Assembly (NCBI RefSeq): GCF_900116665.1
Contig: NZ_FPBK01000005.1
Coordinates: 124,001-188,000 of the forward strand
Direction of reading: 5' to 3'
Length of the DNA stretch: 64,000 bases
DNA from: Pustulibacterium marinum
Lineage (GTDB): Bacteria > Bacteroidota > Bacteroidia > Flavobacteriales > Flavobacteriaceae
Below are positions 44,150 through 53,074 of this stretch, in pieces (position 1 is the first letter of the stretch; each line of letters starts with the position of its first letter). Both the position numbers and the translations under genes were made by a program. The notes under the pieces were generated by a model that did not search any database, was not told where the DNA came from, and saw nothing but the letters and a program-made list of their open reading frames with translations.

Positions 44150-44799
44150 AAAAAACATACTTACTTTTTATCTTACTACAACTATCAATCAACTGTATTG
44201 CGCAAGAAATAGATAGCGACCTTTTGTACATTAAAAATCGAATGGATTCTATTCAGGAATTTTCTGCTGATCTTGAATTAAATTTAGACGTTTCGTTTAT
44301 CAACATGCCTACTAAACACGCAAGCGTACTATTTAAAAAAGACGAAGAACTCGATTTTTCAAGCGAAGATTTTGTAATGCTTCCCAAACGGGGCTTGGAT
44401 TTTTCCTTATCAGAACTTTTTAAATATCCATTCATCACTGTAGATAGAAGCAAAAAAAACATTAATGGAACACTTACCAAAGTACTAAACATTATACCCA
44501 CAGACGACAAGGCTGATTTTGCATTAGCCACTGTATATCTAGATATTGAGCACAAAAGAATTCACATAGCAGAGATCAATACCAAAAAACTCGGGTCGTA
44601 TACTATTACGATGACCTATGAAAATAAAGAAGCCATTTTGCCTGATAATGTAACGGTGACTTTTGCCATGGAAAAACTAAAAATACCCCTGAATTTCATG
44701 GGACGTGATACAGATATAGACCGAAAAAAAATGCGTAATCTTGACACCAAAGAAGGAAAAATTATGATGAAAATATCTAATTACAAAATCACTTACTGA
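44146..44799 (+). CDS. LolA-like periplasmic protein
   Basis: 217 aa. Signal peptide about 1-19 (MKKTYLLFILLQLSINCIA). A half-barrel-like beta pattern with IKNRMDSIQEFSADLELN, LNIIPTDDKADFALATVYLD and IAEINTKKLGSYTITMTYEN recalls LolA/LppX folds. Members bind lipoprotein acyl chains; here the substrate is unknown. Last gene of the overlapping ABC operon, which suggests a shared role. Confidence 0.7.
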   Translation: MKKTYLLFILLQLSINCIAQEIDSDLLYIKNRMDSIQEFSADLELNLDVSFINMPTKHASVLFKKDEELDFSSEDFVMLPKRGLDFSLSELFKYPFITVDRSKKNINGTLTKVLNIIPTDDKADFALATVYLDIEHKRIHIAEINTKKLGSYTITMTYENKEAILPDNVTVTFAMEKLKIPLNFMGRDTDIDRKKMRNLDTKEGKIMMKISNYKITY

Positions 44800-44802
44800 A
44801 GC

Positions 44803-44957
44803 ATGACAAAACAACAAAAATTATTACTAAATGTATCTATTTTTTTGACTTAAGCCAATGGAATTACAGTTACACATCAGCGGTTTTTACTTTCTTCATT
44901 TTTTTGATATCAACACTAGTTGTGAAGCATTACTTTACGAAAAAAGTTGATTTCTAA
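44803..44957 (+). pseudogene. Frameshifted small membrane protein
   Basis: ATG 44803 reads MTKQQKLLLNVSIFLT and stops. Inserting one T in the T7 run near 44839-44845 continues it as DLSQWNYSYTSAVF..STLVVKHYFTKKVDF to TAA at 44955, a 51-aa protein with one membrane helix. The length (155 bp, one short of 52 codons) fits a single lost base. Sequencing error, real decay, or chance are all open. Confidence 0.4.
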
Positions 44958-44989
44958 GCAGAGAAACAAACTTTTACTAACGCTATAAA

Positions 44990-45026
44990 ACAAAAAAGCC
45001 CGAAAACAAACGTTTCAGGCTTTTTG
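44990..45026 (-). terminator. Terminator after downstream tRNA-Leu
   Basis: Minus-strand AAAAGCCTGAAACG...TTTTCGGGCTTTTTT follows the tRNA 3' end directly. Confidence 0.8.
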
Positions 45027-45112
45027 TACTCGAGGCGGGACTTGAACCCGCACGGACATTACTGTCCACTGGATTTTAAGTCCAGCGTGTCTACCAATTC
45101 CACCACTCGAGC
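45027..45112 (-). tRNA. tRNA-Leu (anticodon TAA), copy 2
   Basis: 86 nt class II tRNA, 5' GCTCGAGTGGTGGAATTGG, anticodon stem CTGGACTTAAAATCCAG with TAA, variable arm GTGGACAGTAATGTCCGT, T-loop GGGTTCAAGTCCC. G1 and U72 pair as a wobble; CCA is not encoded. Identical to the copy at 45193-45278. Confidence 0.97.
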
Positions 45113-45161
45113 GAATATTGTAATTAAAGTATGATCTCTTCTAAATTTTGCTTTAAAATAG

Positions 45162-45191
45162 AAAAAAGCCTCATCGATTGACGAGGCTTTT
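45162..45191 (-). terminator. Terminator between the two tRNA-Leu genes
   Basis: Minus-strand AAAAGCCTCGTCAATCGATGAGGCTTTTTTC, a 9-bp stem plus T6, immediately after copy 1. Confidence 0.8.
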
Positions 45192-45192
45192 G

Positions 45193-45278
45193 TACTCGAG
45201 GCGGGACTTGAACCCGCACGGACATTACTGTCCACTGGATTTTAAGTCCAGCGTGTCTACCAATTCCACCACTCGAGC
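45193..45278 (-). tRNA. tRNA-Leu (anticodon TAA), copy 1
   Basis: Same 86-nt sequence as copy 2, 80 bp upstream of it, and 15 bp downstream of tRNA-Gly. CCA not encoded. Confidence 0.97.
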
Positions 45279-45293
45279 GTCATACTTTTCAAG

Positions 45294-45366
45294 AGCGAAA
45301 AACGGGGTTCGAACCCGCGACCTCAACCTTGGCAAGGTTGCGCTCTACCAGCTGAGCTATTTTCGC
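45294..45366 (-). tRNA. tRNA-Gly (anticodon GCC)
   Basis: 73 nt cloverleaf: acceptor GCGAAAA/TTTTCGC, D arm TAGCTCAGCTGGTAGAGC, anticodon stem CAACC-TTGCCAA-GGTTG, T arm GCGGGTTCGAACCCCG. Discriminator T. First of the Gly-Leu-Leu cluster on the minus strand. Confidence 0.97.
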
Positions 45367-45488
45367 ATAATTTTAAGATCGTTCACAATCCTTGATTGCG
45401 GATGCAAATATAACACATTTAAAGCAACCTCAAAGTTTTTAGTTCAAAAAAAAACGTATTTTTTTACAACCAATTAAAAATCAATAAA

Positions 45489-48149
45489 TCATTTCTTTTT
45501 CTTTACCAACATTCTCTTGATTTCATTGAGCTTCATCAAGGCTTCTACTGGTGTCAGCGTATCAATATCAGTATGTAAAATCTCTTCCTTGATTTCCATC
45601 AACAAAGGATCATCCATATTAAAAATACTCAATTGCATCTCATCTTCAAGCTCAGAAATAGCTTCTTTGTTATGTTCACCAGCGTGTGACTGTTCAAGCT
45701 TTTTCAAAATCTTATTCGCTTTTTTAATCACTTGTTGAGGCATTCCGGCCATTTTTGCTACGTGAATACCAAAACTATGCTCGCTACCACCTTCAACCAA
45801 CTTTCTTAAAAACAATACATTGTCTTTGGTTTCTTTTACCGCAACATTGTAGTTTTTAATTCGATCGAACGAATTGGTCATTTCATTCAATTCGTGATAA
45901 TGCGTTGCAAACAATGTTTTTGCTTTTGCAGGATGTTCATGAATGTATTCTGAAATGGCCCAAGCAATAGAAATACCGTCGTACGTGCTGGTTCCACGAC
46001 CAATTTCATCGAGCAATACCAAACTTCTTTCTGAAATGTTATTCAAAATAGAAGCCGTTTCGTTCATTTCTACCATAAACGTAGATTCACCCATCGAAAT
46101 ATTATCGCTCGCTCCTACTCTGGTAAATATTTTATCGGTTAAGCCCATTTCTACATGATCTGCCGGCACAAACGAACCAATTTGTCCCAACAACACAATC
46201 AATGCAGTTTGACGCAAAATAGCCGATTTACCACTCATGTTAGGCCCCGTAATCATAATCATTTGCTGCTCTTCCCTATCGAGATACACATCATTGGCAA
46301 TGTAAGCTTCTCCTATTGGCAATTGCTTTTCAATCACCGGATGGCGACCATTTTTAATATCCAACACAAAAGAATCGGAAATCTTTGGCTGTACATAATT
46401 GTTTTCGGTAGCCAATTGCGCAAATCCGCACAAACAATCTAATTGTGCAATTAACACCGCATTCGACTGTACTTGCAAAATGTATTCTTTCATCCAAAGT
46501 ACCAACTTGTTAAAAAGCTCTTGCTCTAAAACAGAAATCTTTTCTTCGGCACCTAAAATCTTCGCTTCGTATTCTTTTAATTCTTCAGTAATGTAACGCT
46601 CGGCATTCACCAAAGTTTGCTTACGCGTCCACTCTGACGGAACTTTATCTTTGTGAGCATTTCTAACTTCAATATAATAGCCAAACACATTGTTGCTGGC
46701 GATTTTCAAGGAAGGAATTCCGGTACGCTCAGTTTCGCGCTCCAGCATTTTATCTAAGTAATCTTTTCCGGAAAATGCTAGATTTCTGTATTCATCTAAT
46801 TCTTCTGAAAAACCTTCCGCAATGCAATTTCCTTTCAGAATATTTACCGGCGCTTCTTCGTTGATCATTTCCTTAATACGCGAACGCAACAATTCACAAT
46901 CATGCAATTTATCGCCAATCACTCGTAAGGCTTCATGATCACTTGCCAAAGCCAATTGCTTTACCGGAACAGCAGCTTCCAAAGAATTTTTAAGTTGGAT
47001 CACCTCGCGTGGACAAATTCTACCCGTTGCCACTTTTGAAATCAATCGTTCTAAATCGGCAATCAGTTTAATTTGATTGCGCATTTTTTGAAGTACCGTT
47101 TTGTTTTCCTGCAAATACGCCACCACTTCATGTCGACTAATAATTTTATCTGCATTCTTCAATGGCAAAGCCAACCAACGCTTCAACATACGTCCGCCCA
47201 TGGCCGAAATAGTTTTGTCAATCACATCTAACAACGTCACCGCATTGGCAGAATTGGCATTGTACAATTCCAGATTTCGAATGGTAAAACGATCCATCCA
47301 AACATATTCATCTTCTGCAATTCGGTTAATTGCTGAAATATGTTCTAATTGTTTGTGTTGGGTTTCGGACAAATAATACAAAACCGCCGCCGAAGCCAAG
47401 ATTCCTTCATGCAAATGATCTACTCCAAATCCCTTTAACGATTTTGTTTTAAAATGCCCCGTTAAAGTTTCATGGGCATAATCTTCTTGGAAGATCCAAT
47501 CTTCAAGATAAAACGTATTGAAATCGGTCCCGAAACTTTCGGCAAACTGTTTTTTATGTTTTTTTGAAATCAGAATCTCACTAGGCGAAAAATTCTGCAA
47601 CAACTTATCAATATATTCCGTGTTTCCCTGAGCCGTTAAAAACTCACCCGTTGACACATCTAAAAAGGCAATTCCGATTTGCGTTTTTCCAAATGAGATA
47701 GACGCCAAAAAGTTATTGGTTTTAGCATGTAAAATATCATCGTTGAGCGCAACTCCGGGCGTTACCAATTCGGTTACACCACGTTTTACAATGGTTTTGG
47801 TTTGTTTAGGATCTTCTAACTGATCGCAAATAGCAACACGCTGTCCGGCTTTTACCAATTTTGGCAGATAGGTATTCAAAGAATGATGCGGAAACCCAGC
47901 CAACTCAGAGCGTTCGCTTCCGTTATTTCTGTTGGTTAATACAATTCCCAGAATCTGAGAAGCTTTAACCGCATCTTCACCAAATGTTTCGTAAAAATCT
48001 CCTACTCTAAAAAGTAACATTGCATCAGGATATTTCACCTTGATAGCATTGTATTGTTTCATTAACGGAGTTTCTTTCTTTGCTTTTGCTGCCAATTGAT
48101 TGCTTTTTTTAGTTGAATTTGTAACAAAACGCGAAGTTAGTGATTTCAA
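45489..48149 (-). CDS. mutS: DNA mismatch repair protein MutS
   Basis: 886 aa. Mismatch recognition F-x-E motif ([16 protein letters not shown], about 43-58) and ATPase with [15 protein letters not shown] and [16 protein letters not shown]. It recognises mispairs and starts repair. The start ATG at 48149 gives a 25-residue lead before the usual [11 protein letters not shown]. No mutL nearby. Fully intact. Confidence 0.97.
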   Translation of the reverse strand: MKSLTSRFVTNSTKKSNQLAAKAKKETPLMKQYNAIKVKYPDAMLLFRVGDFYETFGEDAVKASQILGIVLTNRNNGSERSELAGFPHHSLNTYLPKLVKAGQRVAICDQLEDPKQTKTIVKRGVTELVTPGVALNDDILHAKTNNFLASISFGKTQIGIAFLDVSTGEFLTAQGNTEYIDKLLQNFSPSEILISKKHKKQFAESFGTDFNTFYLEDWIFQEDYAHETLTGHFKTKSLKGFGVDHLHEGILASAAVLYYLSETQHKQLEHISAINRIAEDEYVWMDRFTIRNLELYNANSANAVTLLDVIDKTISAMGGRMLKRWLALPLKNADKIISRHEVVAYLQENKTVLQKMRNQIKLIADLERLISKVATGRICPREVIQLKNSLEAAVPVKQLALASDHEALRVIGDKLHDCELLRSRIKEMINEEAPVNILKGNCIAEGFSEELDEYRNLAFSGKDYLDKMLERETERTGIPSLKIASNNVFGYYIEVRNAHKDKVPSEWTRKQTLVNAERYITEELKEYEAKILGAEEKISVLEQELFNKLVLWMKEYILQVQSNAVLIAQLDCLCGFAQLATENNYVQPKISDSFVLDIKNGRHPVIEKQLPIGEAYIANDVYLDREEQQMIMITGPNMSGKSAILRQTALIVLLGQIGSFVPADHVEMGLTDKIFTRVGASDNISMGESTFMVEMNETASILNNISERSLVLLDEIGRGTSTYDGISIAWAISEYIHEHPAKAKTLFATHYHELNEMTNSFDRIKNYNVAVKETKDNVLFLRKLVEGGSEHSFGIHVAKMAGMPQQVIKKANKILKKLEQSHAGEHNKEAISELEDEMQLSIFNMDDPLLMEIKEEILHTDIDTLTPVEALMKLNEIKRMLVKKKK

Positions 48150-48218
48150 ACTGCTATAGAAACGTTAAAAATACAAAAATGGGTGGTCGTATATTTGAAT
48201 GTTTACATCTGCTTTTTA

Positions 48219-48226
48219 TATCTTTG
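48219..48226 (+). promoter_or_regulatory. -7 element of the DUF1573 gene
   Basis: TATCTTTG with TTTG at 48194-48197, spaced 21 nt, 26 nt before the ATG. Another TATATTTG at 48190 may serve as an alternative. Confidence 0.55.
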
Positions 48227-48252
48227 ATGCTTTATAACTCAATATTTTTACC

Positions 48253-48702
48253 ATGAAAAAACTAATAATTGCTTGTAGCATTGCAGTATTAAGCGTTACT
48301 GCTACTTTCGCTCAAACTAAAGAAACCAAGATAAATTCAACTCAGGTAACCGTAACTCAAGACGGACCTAAAATTGAATTTGCAGATGAGATCATCGATT
48401 ATGGTTCTATTGAAAATGGTGCTGATGGTTACAGAGAATTCAAATTCACGAATACTGGATCTGAGCCATTAATCATCACAAAAGCTAAAGGCTCTTGTGG
48501 ATGTACAGTACCAACTGCTCCATTAAACAAGCCAATTGCTCCAGGACAGTCTGACGTAATTAAAGTACATTACGATACAAAAAGACCTGGAAAATTTGCT
48601 AAATCTGTTACGTTAACTTCAAATGCAGTAAACGCTCCAACAAAAGTGATTCGTATTAAAGGTGAAGTAGGTCCAAGACCAACAGCAGAAGCTAAAAAAT
48701 AA
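48253..48702 (+). CDS. DUF1573 exported protein
   Basis: 149 aa. Signal peptide about 1-20 (MKKLIIACSIAVLSVTATFA). A single Ig-like DUF1573 domain with YGSIENGADGYREFKFTNTG and ITKAKGSCGCTVPTAP. The Cys-Gly-Cys is a family hallmark. Periplasmic; function unknown. Alone, closed by a terminator. Confidence 0.9.
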   Translation: MKKLIIACSIAVLSVTATFAQTKETKINSTQVTVTQDGPKIEFADEIIDYGSIENGADGYREFKFTNTGSEPLIITKAKGSCGCTVPTAPLNKPIAPGQSDVIKVHYDTKRPGKFAKSVTLTSNAVNAPTKVIRIKGEVGPRPTAEAKK

Positions 48703-48732
48703 ACTTCGAAATCTTTTCGAAAAAATTATAAG

Positions 48733-48765
48733 AACTTCCTCTTTTTTAGGGGAAGTTTTTTTTTT
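48733..48765 (+). terminator. Intrinsic terminator after DUF1573 gene
   Basis: AACTTCC-TCTTTTTTAG-GGGAAGTT followed by T9. Confidence 0.8.
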
Positions 48766-48792
48766 GATATTTGCAACCCTTAAAAAAGCAAC

Positions 48793-49320
48793 ATGAGAAA
48801 ATTAAAAAACAGCGAGCTAAACAGAATTGATGTTGATACGTTTAAAGAAACTACCAAAACTCCATTGATTGTAGTTTTAGATAATATCAGAAGTTTAAAC
48901 AATATTGGTTCTGTATTTAGAACTTCGGATGCTTTTTTAATTGAAAAAATTTATTTGTGCGGTATTACTGCAACACCACCAAACAAAGACATTCACAAAA
49001 CTGCTTTGGGCGCTACCGATAGTGTTGCCTGGGAATATGTAGAGGACACTTTGGAATTGGTTGAAAGACTGAAATCTGAAGGTATACAAACACTTGCTAT
49101 AGAACAAGCAGAAAACGCTACTATGCTAGACAATTTCACTCCACAAAAAAATCAAAAATATGCTGTTGTATTTGGAAACGAAGTAAAAGGAGTGGCACAA
49201 AAAGTAGTTTCCGCTTGCGATGGAGTTATCGAAATTCCTCAATTTGGAACCAAACATTCTTTGAATATTTCGGTAAGTGCCGGTGTTGTCTTGTGGGATT
49301 TATTTAGTAAACTGAAATAA
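48793..49320 (+). CDS. SpoU/TrmH-family RNA 2'-O-methyltransferase
   Basis: 175 aa, the short SPOUT form. Motif 1 LDNIRSLNNIGSVFRTSDAF (30-49), motif 2 VFGNEVKGV, motif 3 HSLNISVSAGVVLWDL. Uses SAM through a trefoil knot to methylate a ribose in tRNA or rRNA; which site is not readable. It ends 7 bp from the convergent FolK-kinase gene. Confidence 0.92.
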   Translation: MRKLKNSELNRIDVDTFKETTKTPLIVVLDNIRSLNNIGSVFRTSDAFLIEKIYLCGITATPPNKDIHKTALGATDSVAWEYVEDTLELVERLKSEGIQTLAIEQAENATMLDNFTPQKNQKYAVVFGNEVKGVAQKVVSACDGVIEIPQFGTKHSLNISVSAGVVLWDLFSKLK

Positions 49321-49327
49321 TTATCAT

Positions 49328-50464
49328 TTACTTTTGGAAAGCTGCAATACGCGTTAAGATTTCCTCATAATCTTCCGGGTTTGCTACAAAATCTTTATCT
49401 GAAACATCAATAACCAAGGTATTAACATCCTTCTGAGTTCGGATAAATTCTACGTAACCATTATTGATTTTCTCAAGGTAATCTGCTGGAATTTTTTGTT
49501 CGTAATGGCGACCGCGTTTTTTGATATTCGACAACAAACGCTCCGTATTTTGATGTAAATAAATGTACAAATCTGGCTTCACCATTTCTTTGTGCATAAT
49601 ATTGAACAGCTTTCTGTACAAGCTAAACTCTTCTTGCTGCAACGTAACTTTGGCAAAAATCAGGGATTTAAAAACATCATAATCAGAAACCACAAAGTCT
49701 TTAAACAAATCAAACTGCGCTAAATCATCTGAAATTTGCTGGTATCGATCAGCCAAAAAAGACATTTCCAACGGAAACGCATACCGACTGTTATCTTCGT
49801 AAAATTTAGGTAAAAACGGATTATCTGCAAAACGCTCTAAAACCAATTTCGCATTGTAATCTTCCGAAATTTTTGTTGCTAAGGTTGTTTTTCCCGCGCC
49901 AATATTTCCTTCAATTGCAATATAATTGAATCGTGAAAACAGTTGTTTTTTGGATGGATTGATCAACACCTCAGCAGTTTGCTCAATTTCGCTATCATCA
50001 GGACATTCATCTAACAATTCGGAAATACTTTTCTTAAGTATCGGATGTACTTTTCCGGGAGCAATCGCAGCCAAAGGTTCTAGCACAAATTTGCGCAATT
50101 GCAATTGTGGATGCGGAATTTGCAACCTATCAGAATTGAGAATTTCATCTTCATAAAAAATAATATCCAAATCGATAATTCGAGATTGATACCCGTTTAC
50201 ATCTTTTCGGACACGTCCTAAATCCAATTCAATCTGAAGAAAAACATCTAACACCTCAACAGGTGATAATTGGGTTTGTACAGCAAAACAAGCATTCAAA
50301 AATTCAGCACCATCAAAACCCCATGCAGGCGTTTCGAACACAGGAGAAACTGAAGTAATTTCACCTATGCGAACAGCAACTTCTTCCAATGCTTTGTTTA
50401 AATTCTGTAACTTATTTCCAATATTGCTACCAATAGCAGCAAAGACCTTTGAACGCTTTTCCAT
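49328..50464 (-). CDS. folK: FolK pyrophosphokinase fused to deoxynucleoside kinase
   Basis: 378 aa from ATG 50464 (MEKRSKVFAAIGSNIG); earlier in-frame starts overlap the divergent sppA promoter. Residues 1-160 are 6-hydroxymethyl-dihydropterin pyrophosphokinase (RIIDLDIIFY at 95-104, LQIPHP). From about 180 to 378 is a deoxynucleoside kinase: P-loop GNIGAGKTT (186-194), KRGRHYEQ lid, VSDYDVFKSL. One protein thus joins folate synthesis to deoxynucleoside salvage. No gap or stop lies between. The stand-alone kinase at 23.6 kb is a diverged relative. Confidence 0.93.
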   Translation of the reverse strand: MEKRSKVFAAIGSNIGNKLQNLNKALEEVAVRIGEITSVSPVFETPAWGFDGAEFLNACFAVQTQLSPVEVLDVFLQIELDLGRVRKDVNGYQSRIIDLDIIFYEDEILNSDRLQIPHPQLQLRKFVLEPLAAIAPGKVHPILKKSISELLDECPDDSEIEQTAEVLINPSKKQLFSRFNYIAIEGNIGAGKTTLATKISEDYNAKLVLERFADNPFLPKFYEDNSRYAFPLEMSFLADRYQQISDDLAQFDLFKDFVVSDYDVFKSLIFAKVTLQQEEFSLYRKLFNIMHKEMVKPDLYIYLHQNTERLLSNIKKRGRHYEQKIPADYLEKINNGYVEFIRTQKDVNTLVIDVSDKDFVANPEDYEEILTRIAAFQK

Positions 50465-50503
50465 AATCAGGCGCAAAGTAAACAAAAAGACATCACAAAA
50501 AGT

Positions 50504-50511
50504 TACCTTTG
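50504..50511 (+). promoter_or_regulatory. -7 element of sppA
   Basis: TACCTTTG, 22 nt before the ATG. The opposite strand holds TTACTTTG near 50471-50478 as the likely folK element, so the promoters face away within 70 bp. Confidence 0.55.
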
Positions 50512-50533
50512 CCCGCATTTTAATAAACACACT

Positions 50534-52306
50534 ATGGCTTTTTTAAGAAATTTATTAGCTACCATTCTTGGATTTTTTATTGCAACCGGAATTCTATTTT
50601 TTGGTTTTTTGATTTTCATAAGCATCATGTCATCTTCTGACGAAGAAGCGTTGGCTATCAAAGACAATAGCATATTGGAAATTGACTTAGACCAACCTAT
50701 TGAAGACTATGGCGGTACTTATACTGCAGAAAATTTTGAGTATTCAGAATCTGACTACTCTGGGTTATTTCATATTCTAAAAGCCATTGATATTGCAAAA
50801 ACAGATGATAAAATAAAAGGAATCAGTATTCATAATACCTCAGGGACGCAAGGAGGAATTGCTACCATCAAAGCGCTGAGAGACGCCCTAATATCCTTTA
50901 AAGAGTCAGGTAAATTTGTGTATAGCTACGGTGATATGTACACCCAAAAAGATTATTACCTAAGCTCTGTTGCGGATTCAATTTACATCAATCCAATTGG
51001 AGATTTTGAGTTCAAAGGATTGGCTTCCGAAGTTTTATTCTTCAAAGATCTTCAAGACAATACTGGAGTAAAAATGGAAGTAATTCGCCACGGAAAATAT
51101 AAAAGTGCTGTAGAACCATTTCTTCAAAATAGCATGAGTGAAGCAAATAGAGAACAAATTACAGCATTGCTAACCTCCGTTTGGAACACGATTTTAGACG
51201 ATGTTTCCAACAGTAGAAATATTTCAAAAGAACAATTGAACAGTATTGCAGATGATCTTGCTGCAAGAACTCCGCAAAAGGCCTTATCAACTGGCTTAGC
51301 AGATGTAGTTGCCTACCAAGATGAATACGAGAGTTTGCTACGTAACAAATCTGGCCTATCAGATAATGATGACTTAGAGTTTGTAGATATTTTTGAATAT
51401 AGTGACAAAAAAGGTAGAAAAGCCATTTTGAACAAACCTAATAACAAGATCGCTGTAATTTTTGCACAAGGAGAAATCATGTATGGTAAAGGAAGTAACC
51501 AAGTTATTGGTCAGGAGATCATGATTGAATCGTTACGCGATGCAAGAGAAGATGATGATGTAAAGGGCATCGTTTTAAGAGTAAATTCACCAGGAGGAAG
51601 TGCTTTAGCTTCAGATATTATTTGGAGAGAAATAGAAATTACTAAAAAAGAAAAACCAGTATACGTTTCTATGGGAAATTATGCTGCTTCGGGCGGATAC
51701 TATATTTCTTGTGGAGCTGAAAAAATTATTGCAGAACCCAATACCATTACAGGTTCCATTGGAGTTTTTGGAATGCTACCAAACGTAAAAGGGCTGGCTG
51801 ACAAATGGGGAATTCATGCAGAGCAAGTACAAACCAATAAAAATGCCGCAGGTTATAGTGTTTTTCAAGAATTAGATGGAAACACCAAAGAAGTAATTCT
51901 AGAGGGTATTGAAACCATTTATGAAACCTTTGTAAACAAGGTTGCTGAAGGTAGAAATATGACTTTTGAAGAAGTAGACGCTATTGCGCAAGGACGCGTT
52001 TGGAGCGGAACCGATGCTATAAAAAATGGACTTGTTGATAAACTTGGAGGGTTAGAAACCACTGTAAACATGTTGGCTGAAGACAAAAACATAGGTGATT
52101 TTACCATAGAAACCTATCCAAAATACGAAGTGACTTTGGGAGAAATTATTATAAAAAACTTAACTTCACCAAAAACCGAATTAACCCAAGAAGCTATCAA
52201 AGCACAGATTGGTGAAGAAACCTATCAAGTTATTGAACAATTAAAACAGTTTCAAGAAATGAAAGGAATTCAAGCCAGATTACCATTTGAGCTTCGTATT
52301 CATTAA
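50534..52306 (+). CDS. sppA: Signal peptide peptidase SppA, long form
   Basis: 590 aa, the tandem-domain 67K type. One N-terminal membrane helix (about 8-32). Catalytic Lys190 in HGKYKSAVEPF and nucleophile Ser386 in NYAASGGYYIS; VNSPGGSALASD lines the active site. It cleaves released signal peptides at the cytoplasmic membrane. The next two genes follow closely (6 and 56 bp). Confidence 0.95.
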   Translation: MAFLRNLLATILGFFIATGILFFGFLIFISIMSSSDEEALAIKDNSILEIDLDQPIEDYGGTYTAENFEYSESDYSGLFHILKAIDIAKTDDKIKGISIHNTSGTQGGIATIKALRDALISFKESGKFVYSYGDMYTQKDYYLSSVADSIYINPIGDFEFKGLASEVLFFKDLQDNTGVKMEVIRHGKYKSAVEPFLQNSMSEANREQITALLTSVWNTILDDVSNSRNISKEQLNSIADDLAARTPQKALSTGLADVVAYQDEYESLLRNKSGLSDNDDLEFVDIFEYSDKKGRKAILNKPNNKIAVIFAQGEIMYGKGSNQVIGQEIMIESLRDAREDDDVKGIVLRVNSPGGSALASDIIWREIEITKKEKPVYVSMGNYAASGGYYISCGAEKIIAEPNTITGSIGVFGMLPNVKGLADKWGIHAEQVQTNKNAAGYSVFQELDGNTKEVILEGIETIYETFVNKVAEGRNMTFEEVDAIAQGRVWSGTDAIKNGLVDKLGGLETTVNMLAEDKNIGDFTIETYPKYEVTLGEIIIKNLTSPKTELTQEAIKAQIGEETYQVIEQLKQFQEMKGIQARLPFELRIH

Positions 52307-52311
52307 GATTC

Positions 52312-53019
52312 ATGACTCAGAAAGACAAAAAACTAGCTTTTACTATTTATTTGTATTTGGGAGCGTTGTTTATAACCTCCCTAGTGGTTTCAAACCTAAT
52401 CTTTCAAAAGTTTTTTTATTGGTATCCATTTGGAGATATTCAAATATTTGGAGCCAATCTTTTTGAAATTTCAGTGGGGATTCTTCCCTATCCAATTACT
52501 TTCTTAATAACCGATTTGATATCAGAAATCTACGGACAGCAAAAAGCAAATCAAGTAGTAAAAGCCGGGATTTTTGCCTCTTTTTTTTCCATGTTGATTG
52601 TTTTAGTGGCAAACCAAACCAATTCGCTACCAACCTCGCCAATTGACTCTAAAACATTTTCCAGCGTATTTGCATTATCGCCAATTGCCGTTTTAGCTTC
52701 AATGATGGCCTATTTGTTGGCGCAATTCATAGACATCAAAATATATCATTTTTGGAAACAGCTTACCAAAGGAAAATACCTTTGGATTAGAAATAATTTC
52801 TCCACATTCACTTCGCAATTTGTAGATACACTCACCGTAATTCTTCTCATGTGTCTTTTTGGAGTTTTACCTTGGAGTTCCTTTTATGGCCTATTAATTA
52901 GTGGTTTTATTTTTAAAGTGATTGTTGCTATTCTAGACACCCCTTTCCTTTATTTATTCACCTATTTCTTTAGAAAAAGATTCAATTTAGAGATTGGAGA
53001 AGAAATTAACATAGATTAA
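52312..53019 (+). CDS. yhhQ: Queuosine precursor transporter
   Basis: 235 aa. Six predicted membrane helices; conserved segments FQKFFYWYPFGDIQIF, PITFLITDLISEIYGQQKA and a C-terminal membrane pair. The VUT/YhhQ family imports preQ0/preQ1 or queuine-type bases for tRNA modification. 6 bp behind sppA, so co-transcribed without a functional link that I can see. Confidence 0.9.
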   Translation: MTQKDKKLAFTIYLYLGALFITSLVVSNLIFQKFFYWYPFGDIQIFGANLFEISVGILPYPITFLITDLISEIYGQQKANQVVKAGIFASFFSMLIVLVANQTNSLPTSPIDSKTFSSVFALSPIAVLASMMAYLLAQFIDIKIYHFWKQLTKGKYLWIRNNFSTFTSQFVDTLTVILLMCLFGVLPWSSFYGLLISGFIFKVIVAILDTPFLYLFTYFFRKRFNLEIGEEINID

Positions 53020-53074
53020 ACACTTCATCTTTTCAGTTTGATGTATTTTCAGGTTAAATTTTGAAAATAACCAT

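Noticed and set aside
45178-45477. 99-aa plus-strand ORF over tRNA genes
   Set aside because: It translates the antisense of tRNA-Leu and tRNA-Gly (with the familiar SRRDLNPHG and NGVRTRDLN peptides), a known annotation artefact.
50465-50530. FolK-kinase extended to 50530
   Set aside because: The extension overlaps the sppA promoter and lacks similarity; FolK begins at MEKRSKVFAAIGSN.
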